Position numbers and translations under genes: made by a program. A DNA stretch of 35,061 nt from a virus. Under the pieces are notes generated by a model. The model worked only from the letters and a program-made list of their open reading frames with translations. It did not search any database and was not told the DNA's origin. The DNA lies in the IMG/VR virus record IMGVR_UViG_3300047300_000454, positions 1 to 35,061 of that record. One strand, 5' to 3'. Numbering within the stretch: position 1 is the stretch's first letter; every line of letters starts with the position of its first letter. Below are positions 24,803-31,327 of the stretch, piece after piece.

Positions 24803-24973
24803 ATGCGTAAATACCTCGGAGCCTTCATTAGCCTCGGCTTATGGTTCACAAGCACGGGTCTTATGCTCATCACCCTTTCAGGTGACACGCTACAAAAAGC
24901 CATGTATCTCAGTGCTGCCGCATTAGGTATCAACATCCTTGCCATCGCTGTTGGCATAGGCATAGACGAATAG
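24803..24973 (+). CDS. Small two-helix membrane protein
   Basis: The 56-residue product has two predicted transmembrane helices, about residues 5-25 (LGAFISLGLWFTSTGLMLIT) and 35-53 (LSAAALGINILAIAVGIGI), joined by a short polar loop, with a basic N-terminus and acidic C-terminus. Next to the endolysin it may be a second holin or an antiholin. There is no ribosome-binding site; a -10-like TACAGT (24790-24795) ends 7 bases before the ATG, compatible with an almost leaderless transcript. Confidence 0.65.
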   Translation: MRKYLGAFISLGLWFTSTGLMLITLSGDTLQKAMYLSAAALGINILAIAVGIGIDE

Positions 24974-24980
24974 GAACAAC

Positions 24981-25487
24981 ATGAAGTACACAGGTAACTC
25001 AGATGGAGTCTCACGCACAGGCGCACGAGAAGGAACCCTTAAACTGATTCAACTCTGTGGCAACAGATGGGGTTTCACAAACATGGGGTCGTTCTCCAAC
25101 CGTCAAATGAACAACCCGAAGGCTAAGAAGGGCGACCCAAAGTGGCTATCTGTCCACGCAACAGGTCGTGCCTGCGACCTCGGATACAAGAACCGTGCCG
25201 ATGCAGAAGAAGCATGGGACTGGTTCGTTGAACACGCCAACGCTCTCGGCATTGAAGAAATCCATGACTATGCCTATGACCCGAATGTGAAAGACAAGGT
25301 ACAGGGCTGGGGTCGTGGGTATCGTTGCCAACGCAAGCCTGGCGAACCACTGGTAAAGGTGTATAGCGAGTCCGATAATGCAGGCTCAAGAGGTGGGCAT
25401 TGGTTACACCTAGAACTTTGTCCTGCTATGGCAGACAACGCCCAAAAGTTTGAAGCCGTATGGCGTTCACTCCCTAAGCCAGCCTGA
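24981..25487 (+). CDS. Endolysin, M15-type peptidase
   Basis: This 168-residue enzyme should cut peptide crosslinks in peptidoglycan. It carries the zinc-binding arrangement of the M15/VanY-like group: SVHATGRACDLG with His59 and Asp66, and GGHWLHLEL with His140 and His143. There is no separate cell-wall-binding domain and no signal peptide, so export depends on the holin. It sits after two membrane genes and overlaps the next gene by one base at TGATG (25485-25489). Whether it acts as an L-Ala-D-Glu or a D-Ala-D-Ala peptidase cannot be told from sequence alone. Confidence 0.88.
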   Translation: MKYTGNSDGVSRTGAREGTLKLIQLCGNRWGFTNMGSFSNRQMNNPKAKKGDPKWLSVHATGRACDLGYKNRADAEEAWDWFVEHANALGIEEIHDYAYDPNVKDKVQGWGRGYRCQRKPGEPLVKVYSESDNAGSRGGHWLHLELCPAMADNAQKFEAVWRSLPKPA

Positions 25488-25714
25488 TGAGCATTGTCAA
25501 TGTTCTCGCTTCCATTGCTGGGTCTATTGTTTCTCTTGGTGTCATCTATCGTGGCGTTGTGCGACCTGTATATCGGTGGGCAACACGATTAGAGAAAGCC
25601 ATCTCACATGTTGAGATGAATATGAAGAACAATGGTGGCTCATCGTTGCGTGATGCTATTGACCGTATTGAAAATCGCTTGAACAACCTTGAGGATTTAG
25701 TTACCAAACCCTGA
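25487..25714 (+). CDS. Membrane-anchored coiled-coil lysis-region protein
   Basis: This 75-residue protein has one N-terminal transmembrane helix (about residues 4-24, VNVLASIAGSIVSLGVIYRGV), a short basic turn, then a charged helix with heptads (LRDAIDRIENRLNNLEDLV). This layout recalls the DUF2746-like or second-holin proteins next to endolysins in actinophages. Its coupling to the endolysin supports a lysis role, such as a holin partner. Certainty on the family is low. Confidence 0.65.
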   Translation: MSIVNVLASIAGSIVSLGVIYRGVVRPVYRWATRLEKAISHVEMNMKNNGGSSLRDAIDRIENRLNNLEDLVTKP

Positions 25715-25730
25715 TAGAGTCTTAAGCCCT

Positions 25731-25865
25731 ATGACTCAGCAAGACATTGACATTCTTCTCCGCTATCTAGTCAAAGTAGTTGTTCCTCAGAACGACCATG
25801 ACGCTTTCATCTTGGCTGTAGAACGATTGGTTGCCTTACGGGACAAGGCTTTCCAAGCCGCATAA
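25731..25865 (+). CDS. Small helical protein, unknown
   Basis: This 44-residue frame starts with ATG 4 bases after CTTAAG (25721-25726). It is mostly helical and moderately acidic (ILLRYLVKVVVPQND near residues 8-22). No family is recognised. It lies between the lysis genes and a small zinc protein, and its codon use resembles neighbouring genes. A true gene is likely but not certain; the ribosome-binding signal is poor. Confidence 0.5.
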   Translation: MTQQDIDILLRYLVKVVVPQNDHDAFILAVERLVALRDKAFQAA

Positions 25866-25885
25866 CCAACGACTACAATCGGGGC

Positions 25886-26002
25886 ATGGACCCTCGCTAC
25901 ATCTACATCTGCCCCACATGTGGTGAGGCATGGCACCAATCACAAGGTCGCTACTGCCCTGAGTGTCGCACCGAAGGTGAGCCAGCAACAAATGACTGCT
26001 GA
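25886..26002 (+). CDS. Tiny zinc-ribbon protein
   Basis: The 38-residue product has CPTCGEAWH (Cys9, Cys12) and YCPECRTEG (Cys24, Cys27), a classic four-cysteine zinc ribbon. A -10-like TACAAT (25874-25879) ends 6 bases before the ATG and there is no good ribosome-binding site, so a leaderless start is possible. Its last 11 bases overlap the next gene in another frame. Function unknown; such ribbons bind nucleic acid or proteins. Confidence 0.7.
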   Translation: MDPRYIYICPTCGEAWHQSQGRYCPECRTEGEPATNDC

Positions 26003-26264
26003 GTTTGAACCACAGCAATACCCAATCGCTCTTGTCTACTGGGCTGATGCCTGTGGCGGAGACGCAGGTTGGCTTGCTCTAGACGATGTTGAAGACGATG
26101 GCGAAACGATAGTCCAGTCCACTGGTTTCCTTGTGCCTATCGGTGATGCAGGTGCAAAAGAAAAGCATGTCACTTTACTTCAGTCGTATCACGATGGTGA
26201 AGGTATCAACCTGTTTTATATCCCCGTTGAAATGGTTAGAAAAATAATTGTGATGAACTCTTGA
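25992..26264 (+). CDS. Small acidic protein, unknown
   Basis: This 90-residue protein resembles short acidic proteins found near early genes in actinophages, with ALVYWADACGGDAGWLALDDVED (residues about 12-35, shown in part), a beta-like middle, and FYIPVEMVRKIIVM at the end. I cannot name a function. The ATG at 25992 is chosen because sequence upstream belongs to the zinc-ribbon gene in a different frame. The last codons overlap the -35 element of the next promoter. Confidence 0.7.
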   Translation: MTAEFEPQQYPIALVYWADACGGDAGWLALDDVEDDGETIVQSTGFLVPIGDAGAKEKHVTLLQSYHDGEGINLFYIPVEMVRKIIVMNS

Positions 26265-26289
26265 CATTGACACACCCCTGCTGTATCTT
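26261..26289 (+). promoter_or_regulatory. Consensus-like promoter of recombination operon
   Basis: TTGACA (26261-26266) is a perfect -35 element. After exactly 17 bases TATCTT (26284-26289) is a good -10 element. It lies in the only gap before the exonuclease gene, whose ATG is at 26324 behind AAGGGGAG. It probably drives the whole run of overlapping genes to 32364. Direct repeat TTGACATTGACA covers the -35 and may bind a regulator. Confidence 0.75.
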
Positions 26290-26323
26290 TCTGTCCAACA
26301 GTTACTAACAGAAGGGGAGTCAC

Positions 26324-27274
26324 ATGACTTTCAAGCGTTACCGCATACCAAAACAACCACACGGTTCCCAAGCATGGCTTGACCAGCGATACATGGATGA
26401 GAACGGCAACCGCCGTATCTCCGCCAGTGCAGCCGCCGCAATCTACGGGCTACACCCATTCGTCAAGAAAGACCACTACGCCGCAGAACAACTATCAGGT
26501 GTAGCACCTAGCCCCATTACCCCCAATGCAGCGATGGAAACAGGCAACCGCTTGGAAGACACCATCATCCAGTGGGCAGGCGACAGGCTCGGTGTCAAGT
26601 TTGAGACACCCAATGAATTGTTCTGCTACGACACAGAGGCAGGGTGCCATCTCATCTCCACCCTTGATGGTTGGAACGAGGAGACACGCCACATCCTTGA
26701 AGTTAAGACCACCAGCCGTGAATACTCAGGCACACTGCCCGACTACTGGCGTATCCAAGGCATCACCCAGTACATCTGTTCTGATGCCAAGCGAGTGACA
26801 TGGGCAATCTTTGACAACACTCTCCGTCTTACTTTGGTTGAGCAGGAGATTACCCCTGAAGAAGTTATTGAACACATTGACGCTGTGACTGACTGGCTTA
26901 ACAGTATTGAGTTGGGCATGACACCAGCAGGTGTGAAGTGGTCTTATGAAACTATTCAAACCCGATACCAAAAGTCTTACGCCAAGACAGTGGAACTTCC
27001 ATCAGAAGCATCTGACTTAATCCAGCGTTTGCGTCATGTCCGTTCTGAACTTGCTTCATACAAGCAGATGGAAGATGAATTGAAAGCAGAGATTTGTGAT
27101 TTGCTTGGCGATGCAGATACCGCTATATTGAACGGTGTCACGGTTGCGACATGGAAGGGGCAGAAGCGTGAGTCGTTTGATACCAAGTCATTCCGCACAG
27201 CCCACCCTGACCTTGCAAAGCAATTCACCAAAGAAGTACAAACCCGTACATTTCTCTTGAAGGGAGAAAAATAA
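26324..27274 (+). CDS. YqaJ-type viral recombination exonuclease
   Basis: This 316-residue nuclease probably chews 5' ends of double-stranded DNA to make single strands for annealing, like lambda Exo. It has the YqaJ core: GSQAWLDQRY (14-23), SASAAAAIYG, METGNRLEDTI with Glu78, HLISTLDGW with Asp115, ILEVKTT with Glu126 and Lys128, and Gln145 in WRIQGITQY. A strong ribosome-binding site (AAGGGGAG) precedes the start. The C-terminal 100 residues form a helical extension and a basic end. Pairing with the next gene gives the usual two-part recombinase. Confidence 0.88.
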   Translation: MTFKRYRIPKQPHGSQAWLDQRYMDENGNRRISASAAAAIYGLHPFVKKDHYAAEQLSGVAPSPITPNAAMETGNRLEDTIIQWAGDRLGVKFETPNELFCYDTEAGCHLISTLDGWNEETRHILEVKTTSREYSGTLPDYWRIQGITQYICSDAKRVTWAIFDNTLRLTLVEQEITPEEVIEHIDAVTDWLNSIELGMTPAGVKWSYETIQTRYQKSYAKTVELPSEASDLIQRLRHVRSELASYKQMEDELKAEICDLLGDADTAILNGVTVATWKGQKRESFDTKSFRTAHPDLAKQFTKEVQTRTFLLKGEK

Positions 27275-27963
27275 TGGAAACCAAAACCATCGGACTGAAA
27301 GATGTCCTCAACACATACGGCATCCCCGACCCAAAGATTGTCGGACAACTACCCAAGGGTGGTATCAAACTTGACTTTGTTGGTCACGCTGATGTCACCA
27401 AGATGCTCATTGAGATTGACCCTGAGTGGTCATGGGAACCAGTAGCGTTTGACGCTGACGGACTCCCTGCCTACCGAGTAGAGAACGGCATGGCACACAT
27501 GGCTGGCTGGCTCACACTGCACGGTGTACGCCGTCTTGGTATCGGTTCATGCCTGCCCAACAAGCCTGACCTTCTTAAGGAACTTGCCAGCGATTTCATC
27601 AGGAACTCAGCGATGCGTTTCGGCGTGTGTCTCAGCCTGTGGACTAAGCAAGAGTGGGATGACATTGACCGCCCCGTTGCTACACCTGCACAGCCTCAAA
27701 AGCAACAGCCGTACCCTTCTCCTAAGCCCGACCCCAAGGAACACCAACTTGCCGAGCCTGCACAGAAGAAGCCTCGTGCATTAACGCCACTCACGCAGGA
27801 ACAGATTGACCAGTTTATGACAGCCTGTACCGACAAGGGTGTAGACCCCAAGGCTGTCGCTGCAAACGCTGGTATCCCCGAAGGTCAGCAATGGATGGAG
27901 TCGCACCTTCCTGCTTTGCGTAAATCATTCAAGGACTTGGTGTCATTTAAGGAAGGAAACTAA
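27274..27963 (+). CDS. Single-strand annealing recombinase candidate
   Basis: This 229-residue protein overlaps the exonuclease by one base (TAATG). Its core resembles Rad52/ERF-type annealing proteins of phages: DPEWSWEPVAFDADGLPAY, MAHMAGWLTLHGVRRLGIGS, DLLKELASDFIRNSAMRFGV and LWTKQEWDD. Such proteins anneal complementary single strands made by the exonuclease. After about residue 135 comes a Pro/Gln/Lys linker, then a small helical domain that resembles C-terminal parts of ERF-type proteins and could bind SSB or DNA. GGGAG lies before the start. Confidence 0.75.
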   Translation: METKTIGLKDVLNTYGIPDPKIVGQLPKGGIKLDFVGHADVTKMLIEIDPEWSWEPVAFDADGLPAYRVENGMAHMAGWLTLHGVRRLGIGSCLPNKPDLLKELASDFIRNSAMRFGVCLSLWTKQEWDDIDRPVATPAQPQKQQPYPSPKPDPKEHQLAEPAQKKPRALTPLTQEQIDQFMTACTDKGVDPKAVAANAGIPEGQQWMESHLPALRKSFKDLVSFKEGN

Positions 27964-27965
27964 TC

Positions 27966-28148
27966 ATGGCTAACAAACGAACCGTAGACCCCACCGCTAG
28001 TGAAGCATCAGCCCACATCATCGGATTGCGTGTCACTAAATCACAGTTGGAACAGATTGCTTTCTTATGTCAGGCAAAGAATGTCAAGCGTTCACAGTTG
28101 TTCCGTGACTTGGTGCGTACTGCTATTGAGCAGGAGTTGGCTAAGTAA
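27966..28148 (+). CDS. Ribbon-helix-helix DNA-binding protein
   Basis: This 60-residue protein fits the CopG/Arc type: a beta strand (HIIGLRVT, about 17-24), helix one (KSQLEQIAFLCQAKN) and helix two (KRSQLFRDLVRTAIEQEL). Such proteins bind DNA as dimers at short, often palindromic sites. It is the only compact dimeric regulator type visible on this arm and so one candidate to bind the many CTTAAG sites, although nothing in the sequence shows that. It starts 3 bases after the annealing gene and overlaps the next by one. Confidence 0.75.
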   Translation: MANKRTVDPTASEASAHIIGLRVTKSQLEQIAFLCQAKNVKRSQLFRDLVRTAIEQELAK

Positions 28149-28330
28149 TGGCTGGTGCTGATTACAACCGCAAACGGTATTACACACCGAACCGCAATAC
28201 CGATACTGCTGGTGAATACTTCAAGCGCATCTTGAAACAGAACACCGAGATTGAAGCACTGAAGGCACAGGTTAAGCATCTTGAGTCTGAAGTCTTAAGA
28301 CTGGAACGAGAGTTGGCAAGTCGTGGATGA
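28148..28330 (+). CDS. Small coiled-coil protein
   Basis: The 60-residue product has a basic Tyr/Asn-rich N-terminus and a clear coiled-coil helix from about residue 28 (ILKQNTEIEALKAQVKHLES onward). No family is recognised. A CTTAAG site lies inside at 28294 in the form GTCTTAAGAC. It is joined to both neighbours by overlap. It may be an oligomerising adaptor in the recombination operon. Confidence 0.65.
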   Translation: MAGADYNRKRYYTPNRNTDTAGEYFKRILKQNTEIEALKAQVKHLESEVLRLERELASRG

Positions 28331-28550
28331 GGTAATGAAAGAACAACAGGAGATGCACCGCCAGTTTTATGAGGCGTACCCTTCTGTTATCACCCTTGAA
28401 GATGCAATGCGTCAGGCGTTAGCAATGAAGAAAGACCGTGACCGTTGGATGCAGTGCGCTGAAATGCTAGTTGAGTCGCAAGATGAAGCATTAAAGCGTT
28501 ACCATGAATTGCAACGCCAAGCGTCAGAGGCGGTGCGTGATGGCAAGTAA
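28323..28550 (+). CDS. Small helical protein, unknown
   Basis: This 75-residue protein is helical and charged, with MRQALAMKKDRDRWMQCAEMLVESQ, shown in part, similar in style to short phage proteins carrying 'ERDRWR' helices. GTG at 28323 overlaps the preceding stop; an ATG at 28335 is an alternative. It overlaps the next gene by 11 bases. Function unknown. Confidence 0.6.
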   Translation: MDEVMKEQQEMHRQFYEAYPSVITLEDAMRQALAMKKDRDRWMQCAEMLVESQDEALKRYHELQRQASEAVRDGK

Positions 28551-28779
28551 CCAACCTAATGTCAAGTACGAAGACTTACTTGACTGGATGGAAGAAAAGA
28601 ATAAGTATCTTTCATTGAAACTTAAGGAAGCAAAAGCCGAGGCTGATGACTGGCGTATGGTAGCCAACGCTCTAGCCCACGCCGTAGCCATACTCAAAGG
28701 CAAGAAGTCCCGTACCCCTTGGATTGAGGAGTATTACAAGAACTGGGAAGACAAGTCTAAAGAGTGGTGGGGTGTCTAA
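28540..28779 (+). CDS. Small helical protein, unknown
   Basis: This 79-residue protein has charged helices (DWMEEKNKYLSLKLKEAKAE) and a Trp-rich basic/acidic end (WIEEYYKNWEDKSKEWWGV). The ATG at 28540 overlaps the preceding gene by 11 bases and is favoured over an earlier start whose extension only shadows the other frame. CTTAAG occurs at 28621. No family recognised. Confidence 0.65.
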   Translation: MASNQPNVKYEDLLDWMEEKNKYLSLKLKEAKAEADDWRMVANALAHAVAILKGKKSRTPWIEEYYKNWEDKSKEWWGV

Positions 28780-29077
28780 GCCCCGTCTTCACAACCGCAA
28801 TACATACCTGCGACATAAGTGCAGATGTGAAGCGTGTTGTGCAGATGCACTGGCATACAAACGCAAGTACAACGCAAGCAACATCAAACTTGACTGCGAA
28901 CCACTGGTCAATAAGTTGGCTAAAGATGGTCGTCTCCATGCTGTAAGCAGAGACACCATCAAAGGCTGGCGTAACAACGGCATGAATGTCTTTGTGGCTG
29001 ACCGTTGGGCTGTCAGACTTGGATACCACCCCTACGAGATATGGGGTAACGACTTCTATAGAGGATGCAATGAGTAA
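28772..29077 (+). CDS. Cys-rich/HTH small actinophage-type protein
   Basis: The 101-residue product opens with a short Cys cluster (HKCRCEACC, about residues 15-23) and basic helix. It ends with a likely helix-turn-helix (AVSRDTIKGWRNNGMNVFVADRWAVRLG, about 57-84, shown as a span) and HPYEIWGNDFY. This resembles small actinophage proteins in which the last part recurs as WAVRLGxHPxEIWG. It probably binds DNA. The GTG at 28772, overlapping the preceding stop, is preferred because the upstream ATG extension shadows another gene. Confidence 0.65.
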   Translation: MSKPRLHNRNTYLRHKCRCEACCADALAYKRKYNASNIKLDCEPLVNKLAKDGRLHAVSRDTIKGWRNNGMNVFVADRWAVRLGYHPYEIWGNDFYRGCNE

Positions 29078-29405
29078 AGCAAAACAAAAGGGAACATCTG
29101 CCGAGACAGCAGTGGTCAACTGGCTTAAGTCAGAAGGCTGGCTATACGCTGAACGCCGTGCGCTGCATGGCAACCTTGACAAAGGTGACATCAACATGGG
29201 TGCGCCTGTTGTTCTTGAGGTTAAGAACTGCAAGACCATCACTTTGTCTGAGTGGTTGAAAGAACTTAAGACAGAGATGGATAACGCTGATGTTCGGGTT
29301 GGTGCTGTCATTGCTAAGAAGCGTGGCACTACCGATGTTGGTGAGTGGTATGCGATTATGCCTGCCAGCGTGTTTGCGTTCTTACTTAAGGAAGCAGGGT
29401 ACTAG
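29070..29405 (+). CDS. PD-(D/E)XK nuclease, resolvase-like
   Basis: This 111-residue protein has the pattern of small Holliday-junction-resolvase or VRR-type nucleases: GTSAETAVVNWLKSEGW with Glu12, DKGDINMG with Asp40, and VVLEVKNCK with Glu50 and Lys52. This is the D...ExK catalytic set. It would resolve recombination or replication intermediates made by the YqaJ and annealing proteins. The ATG at 29070 overlaps the preceding gene by 8 bases and has GAGGA upstream. Three CTTAAG sites lie inside or near the gene's end (29124, 29265, 29385), the densest spot in the window. Confidence 0.8.
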   Translation: MSKAKQKGTSAETAVVNWLKSEGWLYAERRALHGNLDKGDINMGAPVVLEVKNCKTITLSEWLKELKTEMDNADVRVGAVIAKKRGTTDVGEWYAIMPASVFAFLLKEAGY

Positions 29406-29674
29406 TGAGTGATGACATTGTGACCCGACTACGGAAAATGTGTTATGTGGTGCATGGTGGGATAGTGCATCAGATTGGTGGTTGCACTACTTGTGAAGCC
29501 GCTGATGAGATTGAACGCCTACGGGCAGAGCGTGACCGTTGGCGCAGACTTGCTCATTGGCAACATCATCCTGATTCGTCAAAGTGCTATGACGTTCGCA
29601 ATTGTGAATGTGTGGAACTTGATTATGAAGCGATGATTGATATGGAAAAGAAAGCAGTGTGTGGTAATGACTGA
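29405..29674 (+). CDS. DDIVTRL-type small protein, copy 1
   Basis: This 89-residue protein starts SDDIVTRLRK and has a second block ADEIERLRAERDRWRRLA, the format of widely spread small phage proteins with N-terminal DDIVTRLR and a coiled helix. It contains several Cys and His (GGCTTCEA, CYDVRNCEC) that could bind zinc. GTG at 29405 overlaps the preceding stop. The next gene is a shorter relative, so this looks like a tandem duplication. Function unknown. Confidence 0.7.
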   Translation: MSDDIVTRLRKMCYVVHGGIVHQIGGCTTCEAADEIERLRAERDRWRRLAHWQHHPDSSKCYDVRNCECVELDYEAMIDMEKKAVCGND

Positions 29675-29852
29675 TGACATTGTGACCCGACTAAATAACG
29701 ATGCGGAAAGGTGTTTCATCACTGAGGTGGTACGAAACTACGCCGATGCGGTTGATGAGATTGAACACCTACGCAACAGACTGCAAAGTTACATAGACGC
29801 TTGTAACCATTGCGTTATCTGCCAACATCGTGGGGTGCGTGGTGAAGATTGA
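29667..29852 (+). CDS. DDIVTRL-type small protein, copy 2
   Basis: The 61-residue product repeats the plan of the preceding gene: TDDIVTRLNN, ADAVDEIEHLRNRL, and a C-terminal CNHCVICQH cysteine group. The two share starts and DEIEXLR cores but differ elsewhere. The ATG at 29667 overlaps the previous stop. No function is known to me. Confidence 0.7.
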   Translation: MTDDIVTRLNNDAERCFITEVVRNYADAVDEIEHLRNRLQSYIDACNHCVICQHRGVRGED

Positions 29853-30255
29853 AGGCTACAACCCACACTTTGATTTCAAGGCTGACCTAGCGTATGGACA
29901 TGAAGGGGAACAAAACCTTATTGACTTCTTCAATGCGTTTAACGATGGTGCTGTTGAGGTTAAGGCTGACCGCTACCGTAATGGTCGCATGGCGGTGGAG
30001 ACAGAGCAACGCCCCAAGGGTGGAGAGTGGAAACCATCGGGAATAAATGTGACTAAGGCGCAGTGGTGGGCATACAGGTTTGCACCTGACTCGTATGTGC
30101 TTATCTCTGTCGCAAGACTGAAGAACTTTCTGCGTATCAACTACGGCTGGTTGGAGAAGCGTGACTTTGCTGTGGGTTCAGACAATCCAGCACGAGGGTT
30201 TCTGTTGTATCCCAGTCATGTGCACGAGTTACAGACCAACGAAGATTACGACTAG
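29842..30255 (+). CDS. Second PD-(D/E)XK-like nuclease
   Basis: This protein of about 137 residues has the pattern of restriction-type PD-(D/E)XK folds: GEQNLIDFF near residue 22, GAVEVKADRYRNGRMAVET with Glu39-x-Lys41, and a final KPSGINVTKAQWWAYRF block. Related small proteins in phages are predicted nucleases, some annotated as Holliday resolvase-like. The start is uncertain: GTG at 29842 overlaps the preceding stop; GTG at 29830 would add four residues. It is the second possible nuclease in the operon with that fold, which is unusual. Confidence 0.65.
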   Translation: MKIEGYNPHFDFKADLAYGHEGEQNLIDFFNAFNDGAVEVKADRYRNGRMAVETEQRPKGGEWKPSGINVTKAQWWAYRFAPDSYVLISVARLKNFLRINYGWLEKRDFAVGSDNPARGFLLYPSHVHELQTNEDYD

Positions 30256-30333
30256 ACTGGTCTAATCCGTTTAACACTTAAGACAGGAGAACTATGGAAC
30301 CTACTTGACCTGCCCACTTAAGAAAGGAAACAC
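30256..30333 (+). promoter_or_regulatory. Gap with two CTTAAG sites and a tiny ORF
   Basis: CTTAAG occurs twice, 40 bases apart (30277 and 30317). The first is followed by ACAGGAG and an ATG at 30295 that opens a five-codon frame (MEPT and stop). The second is followed by AAAGGAAAC and the ATG of the Rpf-like gene at 30334. TAGAC/GTCTA (30253-30264) is a short inverted repeat at the upstream stop. This could be a translation leader or an independent control point in the operon. Confidence 0.4.
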
Positions 30334-30765
30334 ATGCGCAAACGCATAGCAACCACAATCATCGCCCTATCCCTACTCACCGCTTCACCTGTTAGCGCAA
30401 AACAGGACACCCACACCCACCGCCAATACCACGGGGTCATGTCAGACTACTTCTATGACAGGCTCGCACAATGCGAGACAGGTGGCAGATGGCAACACTC
30501 AACAAGGTCTTACACAGGGGGACTCGGAATAGCAAGGGGAACATGGCAACGCTGGTCAAACAGCAGTAGTGCCAAAGGCAAGACACCTGCCTACCAAGTA
30601 CAAGTCGCAGACAACATCGCCTTCCACGGGCACACCTCAGACGGGGTGTACAAATACCCAGTCGGACTATGGGGGTGGGGCTGCATCAAACGCAACGCCG
30701 AACTCCAAGCCCTCATCTGCAAATCAAGAAACCCACAAGTCATAAGACAGAGGAGACACTGCTAA
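30334..30765 (+). CDS. Secreted Rpf-like transglycosylase
   Basis: This 143-residue protein carries a signal peptide (1-22, cut after VSA). Its Rpf-type lysozyme fold has the hallmark LAQCETGGRWQ with the likely catalytic Glu48, followed by YTGGLGIARGTWQRW. Resuscitation-promoting factors of Actinobacteria cut glycan strands and promote growth or exit from dormancy. The region after about residue 85 keeps part of the domain and ends in a basic tail. It sits in a recombination operon and not in the lysis cassette, so it may act during infection to remodel the wall or to change host physiology. The ribosome-binding site is AAAGGA. Confidence 0.83.
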   Translation: MRKRIATTIIALSLLTASPVSAKQDTHTHRQYHGVMSDYFYDRLAQCETGGRWQHSTRSYTGGLGIARGTWQRWSNSSSAKGKTPAYQVQVADNIAFHGHTSDGVYKYPVGLWGWGCIKRNAELQALICKSRNPQVIRQRRHC

Positions 30766-30793
30766 GGTAATACTGTACGCATAGGGGGTTCCT

Positions 30794-31213
30794 GTGGACA
30801 TCATCACATACCAAACCAGTCTTCGCTTTTGGCGCAAAGTAGCAATCGGCTCACCCGATGAATGTTGGGAATGGCAAGGTTCACGCCGAGGCGACAGTTA
30901 CGGTCAGTTGTATGTGAACCACAAACACCGAGCCGCACATCGCTTCTCTTTCTACATGGCGAACTACTACTACCCACCTGTCGTAAGACACAAGTGCGAC
31001 AACAGAGTATGCGTGAACCCACACCACCTAGAAGGTGGAACACAAACAGAGAACATGAGAGATGTCGTAGAACGAGGGAGACACTTCTATGCGAACAAAA
31101 CCCACTGCCCACACGGACATGAATACACAGAAGAAAACACCTACCACCGACCCAACGGAAGCCGAGAATGTCGGGCGTGTAGGAAAGAACGAAAGAACAA
31201 GATGGTCTTGTAA
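30794..31213 (+). CDS. HNH endonuclease
   Basis: This 139-residue protein has the HNH core VRHKCDNRVCVNPHHLEGGT (residues 64-83) with His66, Asn75 and His77 or His78, and WEWQGSRRGDSYGQLYV ahead of it, as in the HNH_3 group of homing-type nucleases. A second metal-binding part near the C-terminus (CPHGHEYTEENTY with CRAC) is often seen in such proteins. It may be a free-standing homing endonuclease or a phage packaging or recombination nuclease; location within the operon favours a selfish insertion or a helper. Start is GTG with AGGGGG upstream. Confidence 0.85.
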   Translation: MDIITYQTSLRFWRKVAIGSPDECWEWQGSRRGDSYGQLYVNHKHRAAHRFSFYMANYYYPPVVRHKCDNRVCVNPHHLEGGTQTENMRDVVERGRHFYANKTHCPHGHEYTEENTYHRPNGSRECRACRKERKNKMVL

Positions 31214-31325
31214 TAGTTGCAAGGTATCTGTAACATTGTTTGTCGCAACACCGTATGCGCCAACACACCCCTGCCCTAAGAAAGCAGGGAGAACCACACA
31301 ATTAAAGAAAGAAGAAGTGGACTAA
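31119..31325 (+). CDS. Overlapping small zinc-type protein
   Basis: About 68 residues. The C-terminal part (RWSCNSCKVSVTLFVATPYAP, then HPCPKK) looks like a small actinophage protein with a CxxC and a later Cys/His. The N-terminal part overlaps the HNH gene in another frame by about 95 bases and is Thr/Glu/Lys-rich without clear character. The start is uncertain: ATG 31119 is chosen, ATG 31089 would be longer, and a non-standard internal start is possible. It ends 2 bases before the SSB start. Confidence 0.5.
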   Translation: MNTQKKTPTTDPTEAENVGRVGKNERTRWSCNSCKVSVTLFVATPYAPTHPCPKKAGRTTQLKKEEVD

Positions 31326-31327
31326 AC

